43,148 nucleotides of DNA from Gp7-AA6 sp036001245 (GCA_036001245.1 DASYUL010000058.1:1-43148), one strand, 5' to 3'. Counted from the first letter of the stretch, positions 7,548-16,950 are shown. Notes: generated by a model not told the origin, from the letters alone. Numbers and translations are program-made.

Positions 7548-10500
7548 GGGTTCAACCTCGCATAGGGCTCGAGGACGGCGTTGTCGCGGTTGTCGACCTT
7601 CGCCTTGGCCCGTTCCGCGGCGGACTCCGCGCCGCCGCAGATCTTCTGAAAGTCACAGAGCGAGCAATCGTCCTTCTTCGTCGAGTGCACGAACGCGCCT
7701 TCCGCAACGAGGTCGAAGAGCGCCGTGAGCGTCGCCCGCGTCGCCGCCGGATCGAGATCGCCGAGCGAGCGCTCGCCTTCCCCGCGGCGCCCGGCGTAGA
7801 AGTACCCGGAGCCCACGACGCGTCCCTTCATGCCGGCGCGCGCGAGGAGCACCTCGAAAGCCTGGGCGTAGAGCACGTCCTGGATGCGGCGGCCGCCGCG
7901 TCCGCGGGCGGGGTCCCCGATCTGCCACGCGCTGCCGGTCTTGTAGTCCCAGACCTGATATTCCGACCCGCCGAGCTCGTCGACCCGGTCGATGCGGCCG
8001 GCGAGCAGAAACCCCTCTCCGCCGCCGAGCGCGATTCGCACGGGGCTCGTGCTCCCCGGCGCGGAGACCTCCGCCTGTCGGGAGGGTCCGAAGGGGACTT
8101 CGAACCAACGGGGCGTCGCGGATCGGCAGTGCTCCTCGTCGCGCAGCAAAAGGATTCGACACGCCACCCGGACGTCGTCCTGGACGGCTTCGAACGCGGC
8201 GGCGCTGCGCGGTGGGACGTCCTCCTTCCACCGCGCGATCTCCTCGTCGGCGATCGCCTCGAGACGCTTCGCGTCCCTCTCGAGAGAGGGCTTCCCGGTT
8301 CCGGCGGGCGCCTCTGCGTAGAAGCGGCGGTAGACCTCGTGGAGCAGGAGTCCCGTCTCCATCGCATCGAGCCAGATGGTCGGGTCTTCTCGCGCCTCCT
8401 GGGGGGGCTGGATCCGGAGGACCCGTTTCAGAAAATACGAGTAAGGGCACCTGGCGAGCTCCTGGATCCGCGAGCAGGAAATCGGCGTTCCGGACGTCCG
8501 GGGGTCGAGGCCGGCGGCGTCCCGGATCCGGCCGTCCCAGAGCGTGAAGCGATCGCTCCCGCGCTCGCGCTCGGCGACGAACCCGTCCTCGAGCCACGGA
8601 TAAGCTCTTCGCACGATCTCAGCGCCGGAGCCCGGGGACGAAGTGTGGTCGGGGACCTTCGACAGCCACCACTCGTTCTCGTCGAGCGCTCGGGATGCGT
8701 GCGGAACGAATCCTGCGGGCTCGGGCAGCGCCCGGGCGAGCTCGCTGTAGTCTGCCGCATCGTCGCCCGAGCGGGCTCGGAAGAGGGCGAGGAAGCTCGT
8801 GGCGGGGAACTGTTCCCTCGCTTCCAGGAGATTCCAGCATGCGTAGCTCGCGGTGACCTCCCCATGCACCCGGGCCAGGCACGCCTGAAGCGCGAGGGTG
8901 TTCTCGGCGGGCCGACCGCCGCGGATCGCGAGCTCCCGCGGCCGGAGCGCCGCGTTGACGCCGCGTCTCTCCTCGTCCAGAAGGACCGGGTCCTGGAGAC
9001 CCGAGCCGGGATGGCGGCGCGCGTCGAGACCGACGAGAAAAGTTCGCGAGCGGCCCGCGAACCCGCCGGAGCGGTAGTCGCCGAAGTGCAGATGGCCGGG
9101 GCGCGGACGATCGGCCTCCAGATGCAGAGCGCGGACGGCGTCGGTCAGACGCTCGACCGCGTCGGCGAGCGGCAGCCGCGGGACGGGAAGCGTCTGGAGC
9201 TCGCCGAAGAATCCGCCGAGCGCGCTCACGGCTACACCGTCGAGCTCGCCGGACACGTGCGCGAAGCGCGACGTGAACGCTGCCGCGGCGGTGGCAAGCT
9301 CGGGGAGCGCGACGATTCCTTCGGACACCTCCGGCGCGGTCGAGACGAGTCTGGCGATCAGGTTCTTGACGAACTGCGCCGTGGCGCGTCGTTTCTCGAG
9401 CCAGCGGACGCGCGAGTCCCGGTCCTCCTCGGCACCCTCTGCCTTCCGGCGATACTCGATTTCCGCCGACAGTCGCGCGATATGCGCATCGGGACACGAC
9501 AAGTTGCGCTCCCGACCCCAGCCGATCCTCGCCTCGCGCAGCTCCCGCGCGGCGGGCAGGGAGCCGGGGGGCTCCTCTCCCGGGGTCACTCGCGAGAGAT
9601 CGATCAATCCGCCTGCGAGAAGGTCGTGCAACTCCTCGCTTTCGAAATCGCGACCGAGCCACCGCAAGTACCCGAGGACCGCCTGGGCCGGACGCGTGAA
9701 GGTCGCCGCGATTCCGTCCCAGAAGGTGCAGGGGATTCCCTGTTCCTCGGAAAGCTCGTAGACGAGTGGACCGTAGGTCGCCGGATCGGTCGAGAGGATC
9801 TCCACATCGTCGAACGGAATCTCCTCCGCAAGGATCCGGCGAAAGATTTCCCGGATCTCGTTCTCTTCGCCGAGCGCCCGAAAGAGTCGGGTCCTTCGAC
9901 CGTTCTCGATCCAGTTCTCCGGGGCGTCACTCTCGAGGACGCGAACCTTCCCGCCGGACACGAGATCGAGGAGCTCGCGCTCGACAGCCGAAAGCTCGAA
10001 GCTTCCCGCCACCAGGTACAAGGGTCCGGCGATTCGCGGTTTTTTCGCCAGGGCGTCGACGGCGCGCCTCAGAACTTCTGCACGATCGACGAACTTTCCG
10101 CGCGCGAGCGAAGATTCGTAGCGTTCGAGCACGGCCTTCAGGTCAGCCACCTTTCGAGGATCTCCGAAGGCGCTCTCGGGAAGGGCCGCCGGGGAAATTC
10201 CGGCCGCGCGGAGCTCGTCGAACGTGCTCTGGATCGCCCGGTGAAGACCCGGACGAAAGGCGAGCTCTCCGAAGTAGGACGACGAATCGAGCGTCTCGGC
10301 GCACGCCTGCTCGACCAGCGCGAGGGCCTGCGCTCGCGACAGCAGCGTCAGTCCTTCGGCTGCGATCTCCGGACCCGCGATCGCGAGCGCGAGTCCCCGC
10401 ACGCTTTCGATCCGGAGGTGCACCCAGGGAGTTCCCGACCGAGCGAGGGCTTCGGCGATCTGATGCCCGATCCGATAAGAGGGGGAAACGAGAACCTTCT

Positions 10501-10612
10501 CGTCGAGCGGGAATTCGCGACAGACCTCCGCCAGCGACTCGATGAGCCGCGGACGCTTCTTTTCCTCAGCCCCGAAAGGCAGAACCGGCTGTGTCGACAC
10601 GGATCTCCGCAT
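7544..10612 (-). CDS. addB: AddB-like exonuclease subunit with Fe-S PD-(D/E)XK nuclease
   Basis: 1022 residues from ATG 10612; an in-frame TTG at 10672 is a weaker alternative, and neither has a clear Shine-Dalgarno sequence. The N-terminus MRRSVSTQPVLPFG leads into a helicase-like but degenerate fold: VLVSPSYRIGHQIAEAL stands where an active ATPase would have Walker A. The C-terminal nuclease domain has CSRIQELARCPYSYF, the catalytic VWDYKTG, and the terminal cysteine cluster CSLCDFQKIC. Together with the CPYSY cysteine this forms the 4Fe-4S staple characteristic of AddB-type nucleases. It is the first gene of an addB-addA operon. An inactive helicase half paired with an active AddA is the normal AddAB arrangement. 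Confidence 0.87.
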   Translation of the reverse strand: MRRSVSTQPVLPFGAEEKKRPRLIESLAEVCREFPLDEKVLVSPSYRIGHQIAEALARSGTPWVHLRIESVRGLALAIAGPEIAAEGLTLLSRAQALALVEQACAETLDSSSYFGELAFRPGLHRAIQSTFDELRAAGISPAALPESAFGDPRKVADLKAVLERYESSLARGKFVDRAEVLRRAVDALAKKPRIAGPLYLVAGSFELSAVERELLDLVSGGKVRVLESDAPENWIENGRRTRLFRALGEENEIREIFRRILAEEIPFDDVEILSTDPATYGPLVYELSEEQGIPCTFWDGIAATFTRPAQAVLGYLRWLGRDFESEELHDLLAGGLIDLSRVTPGEEPPGSLPAARELREARIGWGRERNLSCPDAHIARLSAEIEYRRKAEGAEEDRDSRVRWLEKRRATAQFVKNLIARLVSTAPEVSEGIVALPELATAAAAFTSRFAHVSGELDGVAVSALGGFFGELQTLPVPRLPLADAVERLTDAVRALHLEADRPRPGHLHFGDYRSGGFAGRSRTFLVGLDARRHPGSGLQDPVLLDEERRGVNAALRPRELAIRGGRPAENTLALQACLARVHGEVTASYACWNLLEAREQFPATSFLALFRARSGDDAADYSELARALPEPAGFVPHASRALDENEWWLSKVPDHTSSPGSGAEIVRRAYPWLEDGFVAERERGSDRFTLWDGRIRDAAGLDPRTSGTPISCSRIQELARCPYSYFLKRVLRIQPPQEAREDPTIWLDAMETGLLLHEVYRRFYAEAPAGTGKPSLERDAKRLEAIADEEIARWKEDVPPRSAAAFEAVQDDVRVACRILLLRDEEHCRSATPRWFEVPFGPSRQAEVSAPGSTSPVRIALGGGEGFLLAGRIDRVDELGGSEYQVWDYKTGSAWQIGDPARGRGGRRIQDVLYAQAFEVLLARAGMKGRVVGSGYFYAGRRGEGERSLGDLDPAATRATLTALFDLVAEGAFVHSTKKDDCSLCDFQKICGGAESAAERAKAKVDNRDNAVLEPYARLNP

Positions 10613-10736
10613 TCTGTTCGAACGAGCGATGTTTTTGAACCGGCCGCGTGCCGCTCGTGCGGTCCGGGTCAACGTGAGTGTCGCCCGCGGGAGCGGACAA
10701 ACAAGGTCCGGGCTGAAGAGCCTTTCGGCGGAAGTT

Positions 10737-10904
10737 CTATGAGCTGCCGACCCCAGGATCCTCGGGAGTGGGCTTTTCGTTGTCTCCGCGGTCCTCGCGG
10801 CGATCCGGTCCTTCGAACTCCTCCATCTGGTCGGCCATGTCGTCTTTTTCTTTCTCAGTCATGGAGTCGTCGGCGGTCGGCGATCGCGGCGTCGATTCCT
10901 TCAT
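10737..10904 (-). CDS. Small acidic protein, unknown function
   Basis: 55 residues beginning MKESTPRSPTADDSMTEKEK. The ATG at 10904 has a strong Shine-Dalgarno GGAGG five bases upstream, which is the main reason to accept it. The sequence is highly charged and hydrophilic (runs such as MEEFEGPDRREDRGDNEKP), with no predicted membrane or metal-binding features, and is probably largely disordered. It diverges from thiC; the thiC -10 candidate lies only ~36 bp upstream of its start, so the two transcripts share a short control region. An internal ATG (MTEKEK) is an alternative start. No function can be assigned. Confidence 0.5.
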   Translation of the reverse strand: MKESTPRSPTADDSMTEKEKDDMADQMEEFEGPDRREDRGDNEKPTPEDPGVGSS

Positions 10905-10939
10905 GAGGTCCTCCGATGTCCGACGTGAGACGGCGGCTG

Positions 10940-10945
10940 TACAAT
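10940..10945 (+). promoter_or_regulatory. Candidate -10 box of the thiC transcript
   Basis: TACAAT at 10940-10945 would place the transcription start near 10952, just ahead of the TPP riboswitch. The expected -35 region (around 10917-10922, TGTCCG) is a poor match to TTGACA. The call therefore rests on the -10 hexamer and its position. Confidence 0.4.
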
Positions 10946-10957
10946 CGAGAAGCATAG

Positions 10958-11066
10958 TCCGGGGGAGCCCACTCCGCGTACCGACGGGCGCGCGGACGGC
11001 TGAGAGTTGCCGGCATCGGGTCGGCAAGACCCCGTGAACCTGACGCGGGTAATGCCGCCGTAGGGA
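10958..11066 (+). promoter_or_regulatory. TPP (THI-box) riboswitch upstream of thiC
   Basis: The leader carries the conserved blocks of the thiamine pyrophosphate aptamer in order: GGGGG-AGCCC at 10961-10970, CTGAGAG at 11000-11006, GAACCTGA at 11036-11043, GGGTAATGCC at 11047-11056 and the closing TAGGGAGG at 11061-11068. The thiC Shine-Dalgarno (GGAGG 11064-11068, five bases before ATG 11074) overlaps the 3' strand of the aptamer. There is no terminator hairpin between the aptamer and the start codon. Control is therefore most likely translational: TPP binding hides the ribosome site. Confidence 0.93.
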
Positions 11067-11073
11067 GGAACCG

Positions 11074-12822
11074 ATGAGCACCCGCCGCGAAACGCTTCCG
11101 GGCAACGAGGTCGCGAACCGTGAGCCGCTGCCCGGCTCCAAGAAGGTCTACGTCCCCGGCCCGCAGGGCACGCGGGTGCCGTTCCGCGAGATCGGGCTCC
11201 ATCCGACGCGTGGGATGCGCAGCGAAGTCGAGATCAACGCCCCGCTGCGCGTCTACGACACGTCGGGGCCGTACACGGATCCGGAGGCGGACATCGACCT
11301 CCATCGGGGTTTGCCGGAGCTCCGGCGCCCCTGGATCCTCGAGCGCGGCGAGCACGACGAGACCGAGCCGCGCCGGCCGAGCGCACCGGACCTCGCCCTG
11401 ACGCGGCCGCGCAAGGCGCTCCGCTGCCGCGGGATCGCGACCCAGATGCACTGGGCGCGCCGCGGCGTGGTCACGCCCGAGATGGAGTTCGTCGCCATCC
11501 GCGAGAACGTCGCTCCCGATTTCGTTCGGAGCGAGATCGCCCGGGGTCGCGCGATCCTTCCGGCGAACGTGAACCATCCGGAGTCCGAGCCGATGGTGAT
11601 CGGCCGCAACTTCCTCGTGAAGATCAACGCGAACATCGGCAACTCGGCCGTCACCTCCTCGATCGAGGAAGAGGTCGAGAAAATGACGTGGGCGATCCGG
11701 TGGGGGGCGGACACCGTGATGGACCTCTCGACCGGCAAGAACATTCACGAGACCCGGGAGTGGATCCTCCGAAACTCCCCCGTGCCGATCGGCACCGTGC
11801 CGATCTACCAGGCGCTCGAGAAGGTCGGCGGGAAGGCGGAGGAGCTCACCTGGGAGGTGTACCGCGACACTCTGATCGAGCAGGCGGAGCAGGGGGTCGA
11901 CTACTTCACAATCCACGCCGGAGTGTTGCTGCGTTACATCCCGCTGACCGCGAAGCGGGTGACCGGGATCGTGTCGCGCGGCGGGTCGATCATGGCGAAG
12001 TGGTGTCTCGCGCACCACCAGGAGAGCTTCCTCTATACGAAGTTCGACGAGATCTGCGAAATCCTTTCGAGCTACGACGTCTCCTTCTCTCTCGGTGACG
12101 GGCTGCGCCCCGGATCGACCGCCGACGCCAACGACGAGGCGCAATTCGCGGAGCTGGACACGCTCGGGGAGTTGACGACGAAGGCGTGGGCGCACGATTG
12201 CCAGGTCATGATCGAAGGGCCGGGGCACATCCCGATGCACCTCGTCGAGGAGAACGTTCGCAAGGAGATCGAGATCTGCCACGAGGCTCCGTTCTACACG
12301 CTCGGCCCCCTCGTGACGGACATCGCGCCCGGCTACGACCACATCACGTCCGCGATCGGCGCCGCGATGATCGGCTGGTTCGGGACTGCGATGCTCTGCT
12401 ACGTTACGCCGAAGGAGCACCTCGGCCTGCCGAACAAGAAGGACGTCAAGGACGGCGTCATCGCGTACAAGATCGCGGCGCACGCCGCCGACCTCGCGAA
12501 GGGGCATCCGGGCGCGAGACTGTGGGACGACGCGCTCTCGAAGGCGCGGTTCGAATTTCGATGGGAGGACCAGTTCCACCTCGCGCTCGATCCCGAGACT
12601 GCGCGCGACTTCCACGATGAAACGCTTCCGGCCGAGGGCGCGAAGCTCGCGCACTTCTGCTCGATGTGCGGCCCGCACTTCTGCTCGATGAAGATCACCG
12701 AGGAGGTCCGCGCGTACGCCGCGTCGCACGGAATCGCCGAGGAGAAGGCGATCGACGCCGGTCTCGAGGAGAAGGCAGGGGAGTTCGTCGCCGGAGGGGC
12801 GCAGATCTACCGGAAGAGCTGA
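11074..12822 (+). CDS. thiC: Phosphomethylpyrimidine synthase ThiC
   Basis: 582 residues, full length for the family. ThiC is a radical SAM enzyme that converts aminoimidazole ribotide to hydroxymethylpyrimidine phosphate in thiamine biosynthesis. Recognisable blocks are GIATQMHWARRGVVTPEMEF, the substrate-binding stretch NANIGNSAVTSSIEEE, MDLSTGKNIHETREW, VMIEGPGHIPMHL, and the C-terminal CSMCGPHFC (C529, C532, C537) that binds the 4Fe-4S cluster. The start is fixed by GGAGG five bases upstream, embedded in the TPP riboswitch. No other thiamine gene is adjacent, so thiC is a stand-alone, riboswitch-controlled unit here. Confidence 0.98.
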   Translation: MSTRRETLPGNEVANREPLPGSKKVYVPGPQGTRVPFREIGLHPTRGMRSEVEINAPLRVYDTSGPYTDPEADIDLHRGLPELRRPWILERGEHDETEPRRPSAPDLALTRPRKALRCRGIATQMHWARRGVVTPEMEFVAIRENVAPDFVRSEIARGRAILPANVNHPESEPMVIGRNFLVKINANIGNSAVTSSIEEEVEKMTWAIRWGADTVMDLSTGKNIHETREWILRNSPVPIGTVPIYQALEKVGGKAEELTWEVYRDTLIEQAEQGVDYFTIHAGVLLRYIPLTAKRVTGIVSRGGSIMAKWCLAHHQESFLYTKFDEICEILSSYDVSFSLGDGLRPGSTADANDEAQFAELDTLGELTTKAWAHDCQVMIEGPGHIPMHLVEENVRKEIEICHEAPFYTLGPLVTDIAPGYDHITSAIGAAMIGWFGTAMLCYVTPKEHLGLPNKKDVKDGVIAYKIAAHAADLAKGHPGARLWDDALSKARFEFRWEDQFHLALDPETARDFHDETLPAEGAKLAHFCSMCGPHFCSMKITEEVRAYAASHGIAEEKAIDAGLEEKAGEFVAGGAQIYRKS

Positions 12823-12842
12823 GTCTCAACACGCGAGGGAAG

Positions 12843-12863
12843 GCTTCCGTAAGAAACGGAAGC
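12843..12863 (+). terminator. Stem-loop after thiC
   Basis: GCTTCCGT-AAGAA-ACGGAAGC forms a perfect 8-bp stem with a 5-nt loop, 20 bases after the thiC stop. No T-run follows, so it is at best a weak intrinsic terminator or an mRNA 3'-end stabiliser. Confidence 0.35.
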
Positions 12864-13035
12864 GGTGCTGCTCTCGAAGATGCTCTCCGGCTTCTTCGTC
12901 GGCGCCGGGCTCGACCGATGGGTGACCCGCGGCGCGGCGGTCCACCTGTCCGCGCGTTACCACTTTGTGGGTGACTCCGGGGGCGTTCCCTCGGATTTCT
13001 TCGAGGGCCTGATCGGAGTTCGATTCCCGCTCTAG
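12853..13035 (+). pseudogene. Remnant of an outer-membrane beta-barrel protein C-terminus
   Basis: This frame is open from just after a TAA (12850-12852) to TAG 13033-13035. It reads MLSGFFVGAGLDRWVTRGAA from ATG 12880, then alternating polar and hydrophobic strands, and closes with EGLIGVRFPL. That pattern, with a GAGLD-type strand, a long loop and a terminal strand with an aromatic near the C-terminus, looks like the last two or three strands of an OmpA-like or other small beta-barrel. There is no signal peptide and no room for the rest of the barrel, because thiC ends at 12822. I read it as the tail of a decayed gene rather than a functional 51-residue protein, though a GTG start at 12865 exists. 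Confidence 0.4.
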
Positions 13036-13087
13036 CCCTCGCCGCGGCGCCGGGCGGGAATATGATTTCGCTCGTTTCGCTCCGCAC

Positions 13088-16000
13088 ATGCCCGAGGATT
13101 TCCGGGGGACCGCCAGGTTCTCGATCGAGCGCCGGCTCGGTTCGGGTGGGTTCGGTGTCGTCTACCGCGCGTTCGACCGTAAGCGGAACGCGACGGTTGC
13201 ACTGAAGGCGCTTTCGCAAGTCGATTCGGACGGACTGTATCGGTTCAAGCAGGAGTTTCGCTCACTCGCCGATCTGAGCCATCCGAACCTCGTCGCCCTG
13301 TATGAGCTTCTTTCGGAGGGCGATCAGTGGTTCTTCACGATGGAGCTCGTCGACGGAGTCTCTCTTCTTGATCACGTTCGGGGCTCCATGACAGAGGGAG
13401 AGGCGGTTCCGAACAGCGACCAGCACTCATTCGACGCGACGCTCCGAGACTCTCCCGTACCCTTCGGCGACCCGCGCGAGAGATTCGGGCGACAGGAACC
13501 CAGGCCGCGTCCCTGCGACGCCGACGGATACGGCAGACTCCGCTCGGATCTCCTTCAGCTCGCCGAGGGGCTGCACTCACTCCACGAAGCCGGGAAACTC
13601 CACCGGGACATCAAGCCCTCGAACGTCCTCGTGACGCCCGAGGGGCGTGTCGTCCTGCTCGACTTCGGGCTCGTTTTCGATCTTGGACCGGAGCAGAGTC
13701 GCAGCTTGAATCTCGTTGGAACTCCTGCATACATGTCTCCGGAGCAGAGCCGGGGAGATCCCCTCTCCGAGGCGAGCGACTGGTACAGCGTCGGGGTGAT
13801 TCTCTTCGAGGCCCTGACCGGCCGCCGCCCTTTCCAGGGCGACTTCCTCGACGTGCTGGTCGAAAAACAGAGCACGGAGCCGCCGGCACCTCACGAGATC
13901 ATCGCGACGGTGCCGGAAGACCTGGATCGGCTTTGCCACGCCCTGCTTCGGAAGGACTCCTCGCGTCGGCCGGCGGAGAGCGCGGTCCTCGAAACGCTCC
14001 GGGCCGGCCGCCCCGAGCCCGAGGTGAAGCCGCCGGCTCGAGCTCTTCGCGAGACCCCCTTCGTCGGACGAGCCGCGCACCTCGAAGTGCTCTGGCGCGC
14101 CTACCGCGCGATGAAGGAGGGACGCTCTGCAGCGGTGTACGTGCGGGGTGCGTCCGGAATGGGAAAGAGCGCGCTCGTCCGGAGGTTTCTCGAACAGGTC
14201 GGCCGCGAGGATCCGAATGCCGTAATTCTCACGGGACGCTGTTACGAGCAGGAGGCGGTTCCTTACAAAGCTCTCGACAGCCTGGTCGACTCGTTGAGCC
14301 AGTTTCTCAAGCGGATGTCGCCCGCGGAGGCAGAGAGCCTGCTGCCGCGGGATCTCCTGGCGCTCTCGCGCGTGTTCCCGGTCCTCCGACAGGTCGAGGC
14401 CGTGGCCCGATCGAAGCGGCGGGTCGCGAACATTCCGGACTCGCAGGAGCTGCGGCGGCGGGCGTTCGGAGCGCTCCGCGAGCTTCTCGCGCGCCTCGGC
14501 GATCGCACGCCGCTCCTGCTGTTTATCGACGATTTGCAGTGGGGCGACAGGGACAGCGCGGCTCCCCTCCTCGAGCTGCTTCGTCCGCCTGACCCGCCAG
14601 CGTTGATGTTGATCGGCTCCTACCGGAGCGAGGACGCGATGGGAAGCGATCTTCTTCAGGCGCTTCTCGGATTCCGGCTGGCCGCAGGCCCGGCAACGGC
14701 CGAGGAGGTGGAGGTCGGCGAATTCGAGCCCGCGGAGGCGCGAGAGCTGGCCACGGCGCTGCTCGGCGACGATTCCCCGGCCGGCGCGGTCTCGCCGGAG
14801 GAGATCGCCCGCGAATCGCGCGGCAACCCTTTTTTCATCGGCGAGCTTGTCCGGCACACCCTCGCGGGCGAGGCGCTTCTCGACAGGTCGGACTCCGAAA
14901 CCGGTGGTCACAGGGTGCGGCTGGAGGACGTCATCCGCGCGCGATTGTTGCGGGTTCCTCGAACGGCACGCAGCCTTCTGGATGTCGTCGCCGTCGCCGG
15001 GTGCCCGCTGGACCGAGAGATCGCGCGCCAGGCCTCCGGTCTCGAAAACGAGGAGCCATCACTCGGGCTGTTGCGGGCAAACCATCTCCTCCGCGGCGCC
15101 GGGTCGGGAGACGAGGAGAAGATCGAGACGTACCACGACCGGATTCGCGAGACCGTCGTGTCGGGCCTCTCGCAGGACGCACTCGAGGAGATTCACCAGA
15201 AGCTCGCCGTCGCGTTGGAGGTGTCGCGTTTCGCCGATGCCGAAACGCTGGCTCTGCACTACCAGGGCGCCGGAGCTCCCGAACAGGCCGCCGGCTACGC
15301 CGCGGAGGCGGCAAGCCGGGCTACGAGCGCGCTTGCTTTCGACCGCGCCGCGAGGCTGTATCAACTCGCCCTCGAGCTCGGGGTGGCGGAGCGGACCGAA
15401 GCGCAAAAGCTTCGGGTCCTGCTGGGGGACGCGCTGGCGAACGCGGGTCGGGGCGCCGAGGCGGCCGCCGCGTACCTCGAGGCGGTCTCCGGGGCGGGCG
15501 CTGCAGGAACGCTGGAGCTGCAGCGTCGGGCCGCCGAACAGCTTCTGCGGAGCGGCCACGTCGACGAAGGCCTCACGGTTCTGAAGGCGGTTCTCGAGAG
15601 GATCGGAATGCGTCTCGCCCGAACGCCTCTGCGTGCCGTTCTCTCGCTGGCGCTCCGGCTTCTGCAGGTGCGGCTGCGAGGCCTCTCCTTCCACGAGCGC
15701 GAGGAGAGTCAGATCCCTCCCGAGGATCTCGTTCGAATCGACACCTGCTGGTCTGTGGCGAGCGGGCTGTCGATGGTGGATACGATCCGCGGCCGCGAGT
15801 TCCAGATACGGCACCTGCTTCTCGCCCTGAAGGCGGGTGAAGCGTTTCGGATCGCGCGGGCACTCGGGAATCAGGCGGGTTACACGGGCCTCGGCGGACG
15901 CCCCGCTCGACGACGGACCCAGATTCTCGTCACGCGGGCTCTCGACCTCGCCCGCCGCGTTCGCGATCCGCGCGCTCTCGGCATGGCGTATCTGGGCGCG

Positions 16001-16939
16001 GGAATCTCGGCCTACATGGAGGGGCGGTGGAAGGTTGGATGGAAGCTCTCGCAGCAATGCGAGCAGATTTTCCGCGAACGGTGCACCGGAACCGCGTGGG
16101 AGCTCGACACCACGCACGTGTACTCGCTCCGCGCGCTCGTCTTTCTGGGAGAGCTGGGCGAGCTCGCGACCCGTCTTCCTGGATTGCTGAAAGAAGCCGG
16201 CGAGCGGGGTGATCTCTTCGCCGAGACCAGCCTCCGAACCCGGCTGTCGTACCTCGTATCGTTGATGTCCGATCAACCGGATCAAGCCCGCGAGGAACTC
16301 CATCGAGCTGCCGCCCAGTGGTCCCATCAAGGCTTTCACCTCCAGCACTACTTCGAGCTGGTCGGCGAGACGGAGATCTCCCTCTATGCCGGCTCCGCCG
16401 TGGAGGCGTGGGGAGGCCTTTTCAAGCGATGGCACGCTCTCGACCGTTCACTTCTCTTGAAGAGCGTTCAGCTCTTCCGTATCGAGTCTCGGCACCTCCG
16501 AGCGCGTTGCGCCATCGCGGCCGCGGCGAGCCAGGAACCGAAGACGGGATCGTGGAAGAACCTCCTGCGCTCCGCCCTGCGAGACGCTCGCCGCATCGAA
16601 AAAGAGGCCACGCCCTGGGGAAACCCCCTTGCCTACCTGATCCAGGCCGCGGCCGCATCGATCCGGGGATTTGAAGAGGAAGCGGCCGCCCTCCTCGCTT
16701 CCGCCGAGTCGGGTTTCGAGAGCAACGACATGCGGCTCTACTTGTCGGCTGCACGTCGGGCCCGCGGTTTCCTGATCGGAGAGGAGGAAGGTCGAGGACT
16801 CGTTGAGTCGGCGGACGAATGGATGGTCGGGCAGAAGATCCGCAATCCCGAACGCATGACGTCGATGCTCGCACCGGGGCGTTGGAGCGCGGCTTCCGCT
16901 CAAAAAACGGGTCAAACTTTCACTGCCGGCTTTTCGTAG
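13088..16939 (+). CDS. Ser/Thr protein kinase fused to AAA ATPase and TPR-like sensor region
   Basis: 1283 residues. The N-terminal Hanks-type kinase has a Gly-loop GSGGFGVVY (18-26), ATP lysine K40, catalytic HRDIKPSN (D174), DFG (192-194) and GTPAYMSPEQ. Between LLDHVRG and LRSDLLQLAEGL the kinase carries an insert of ~50 polar residues. An AAA_16-type NTPase follows, with Walker A GASGMGKS (354-361) and Walker B LLLFIDDLQWGD (476-487), then ~600 residues of helical TPR-like repeats. This is the PknK-like layout common in Acidobacteriota and Myxococcota, thought to couple ATPase-driven ligand sensing to kinase output. It is monocistronic: a -10-like TATGAT at 13061-13066 lies upstream and a strong hairpin follows the stop. 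The target is unknown. Confidence 0.92.
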   Translation: MPEDFRGTARFSIERRLGSGGFGVVYRAFDRKRNATVALKALSQVDSDGLYRFKQEFRSLADLSHPNLVALYELLSEGDQWFFTMELVDGVSLLDHVRGSMTEGEAVPNSDQHSFDATLRDSPVPFGDPRERFGRQEPRPRPCDADGYGRLRSDLLQLAEGLHSLHEAGKLHRDIKPSNVLVTPEGRVVLLDFGLVFDLGPEQSRSLNLVGTPAYMSPEQSRGDPLSEASDWYSVGVILFEALTGRRPFQGDFLDVLVEKQSTEPPAPHEIIATVPEDLDRLCHALLRKDSSRRPAESAVLETLRAGRPEPEVKPPARALRETPFVGRAAHLEVLWRAYRAMKEGRSAAVYVRGASGMGKSALVRRFLEQVGREDPNAVILTGRCYEQEAVPYKALDSLVDSLSQFLKRMSPAEAESLLPRDLLALSRVFPVLRQVEAVARSKRRVANIPDSQELRRRAFGALRELLARLGDRTPLLLFIDDLQWGDRDSAAPLLELLRPPDPPALMLIGSYRSEDAMGSDLLQALLGFRLAAGPATAEEVEVGEFEPAEARELATALLGDDSPAGAVSPEEIARESRGNPFFIGELVRHTLAGEALLDRSDSETGGHRVRLEDVIRARLLRVPRTARSLLDVVAVAGCPLDREIARQASGLENEEPSLGLLRANHLLRGAGSGDEEKIETYHDRIRETVVSGLSQDALEEIHQKLAVALEVSRFADAETLALHYQGAGAPEQAAGYAAEAASRATSALAFDRAARLYQLALELGVAERTEAQKLRVLLGDALANAGRGAEAAAAYLEAVSGAGAAGTLELQRRAAEQLLRSGHVDEGLTVLKAVLERIGMRLARTPLRAVLSLALRLLQVRLRGLSFHEREESQIPPEDLVRIDTCWSVASGLSMVDTIRGREFQIRHLLLALKAGEAFRIARALGNQAGYTGLGGRPARRRTQILVTRALDLARRVRDPRALGMAYLGAGISAYMEGRWKVGWKLSQQCEQIFRERCTGTAWELDTTHVYSLRALVFLGELGELATRLPGLLKEAGERGDLFAETSLRTRLSYLVSLMSDQPDQAREELHRAAAQWSHQGFHLQHYFELVGETEISLYAGSAVEAWGGLFKRWHALDRSLLLKSVQLFRIESRHLRARCAIAAAASQEPKTGSWKNLLRSALRDARRIEKEATPWGNPLAYLIQAAAASIRGFEEEAAALLASAESGFESNDMRLYLSAARRARGFLIGEEEGRGLVESADEWMVGQKIRNPERMTSMLAPGRWSAASAQKTGQTFTAGFS

Positions 16940-16950
16940 TGGCGCTCGAC

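Noticed and set aside
5826..7565. A 579-codon plus-strand frame opposite addA
   Set aside because: Same mirror effect; no domain, and the helicase motifs are on the minus strand.
7685..10906. A 1073-codon open frame on the plus strand opposite addB
   Set aside because: Its translation is low-complexity, charged and has no recognisable motif. It mirrors addB codons in GC-rich DNA, while addB shows complete family motifs.
15059..16435. Long minus-strand frame inside the kinase gene
   Set aside because: Complementary shadow of the C-terminal helical repeats of the kinase; no start signal and no motif.
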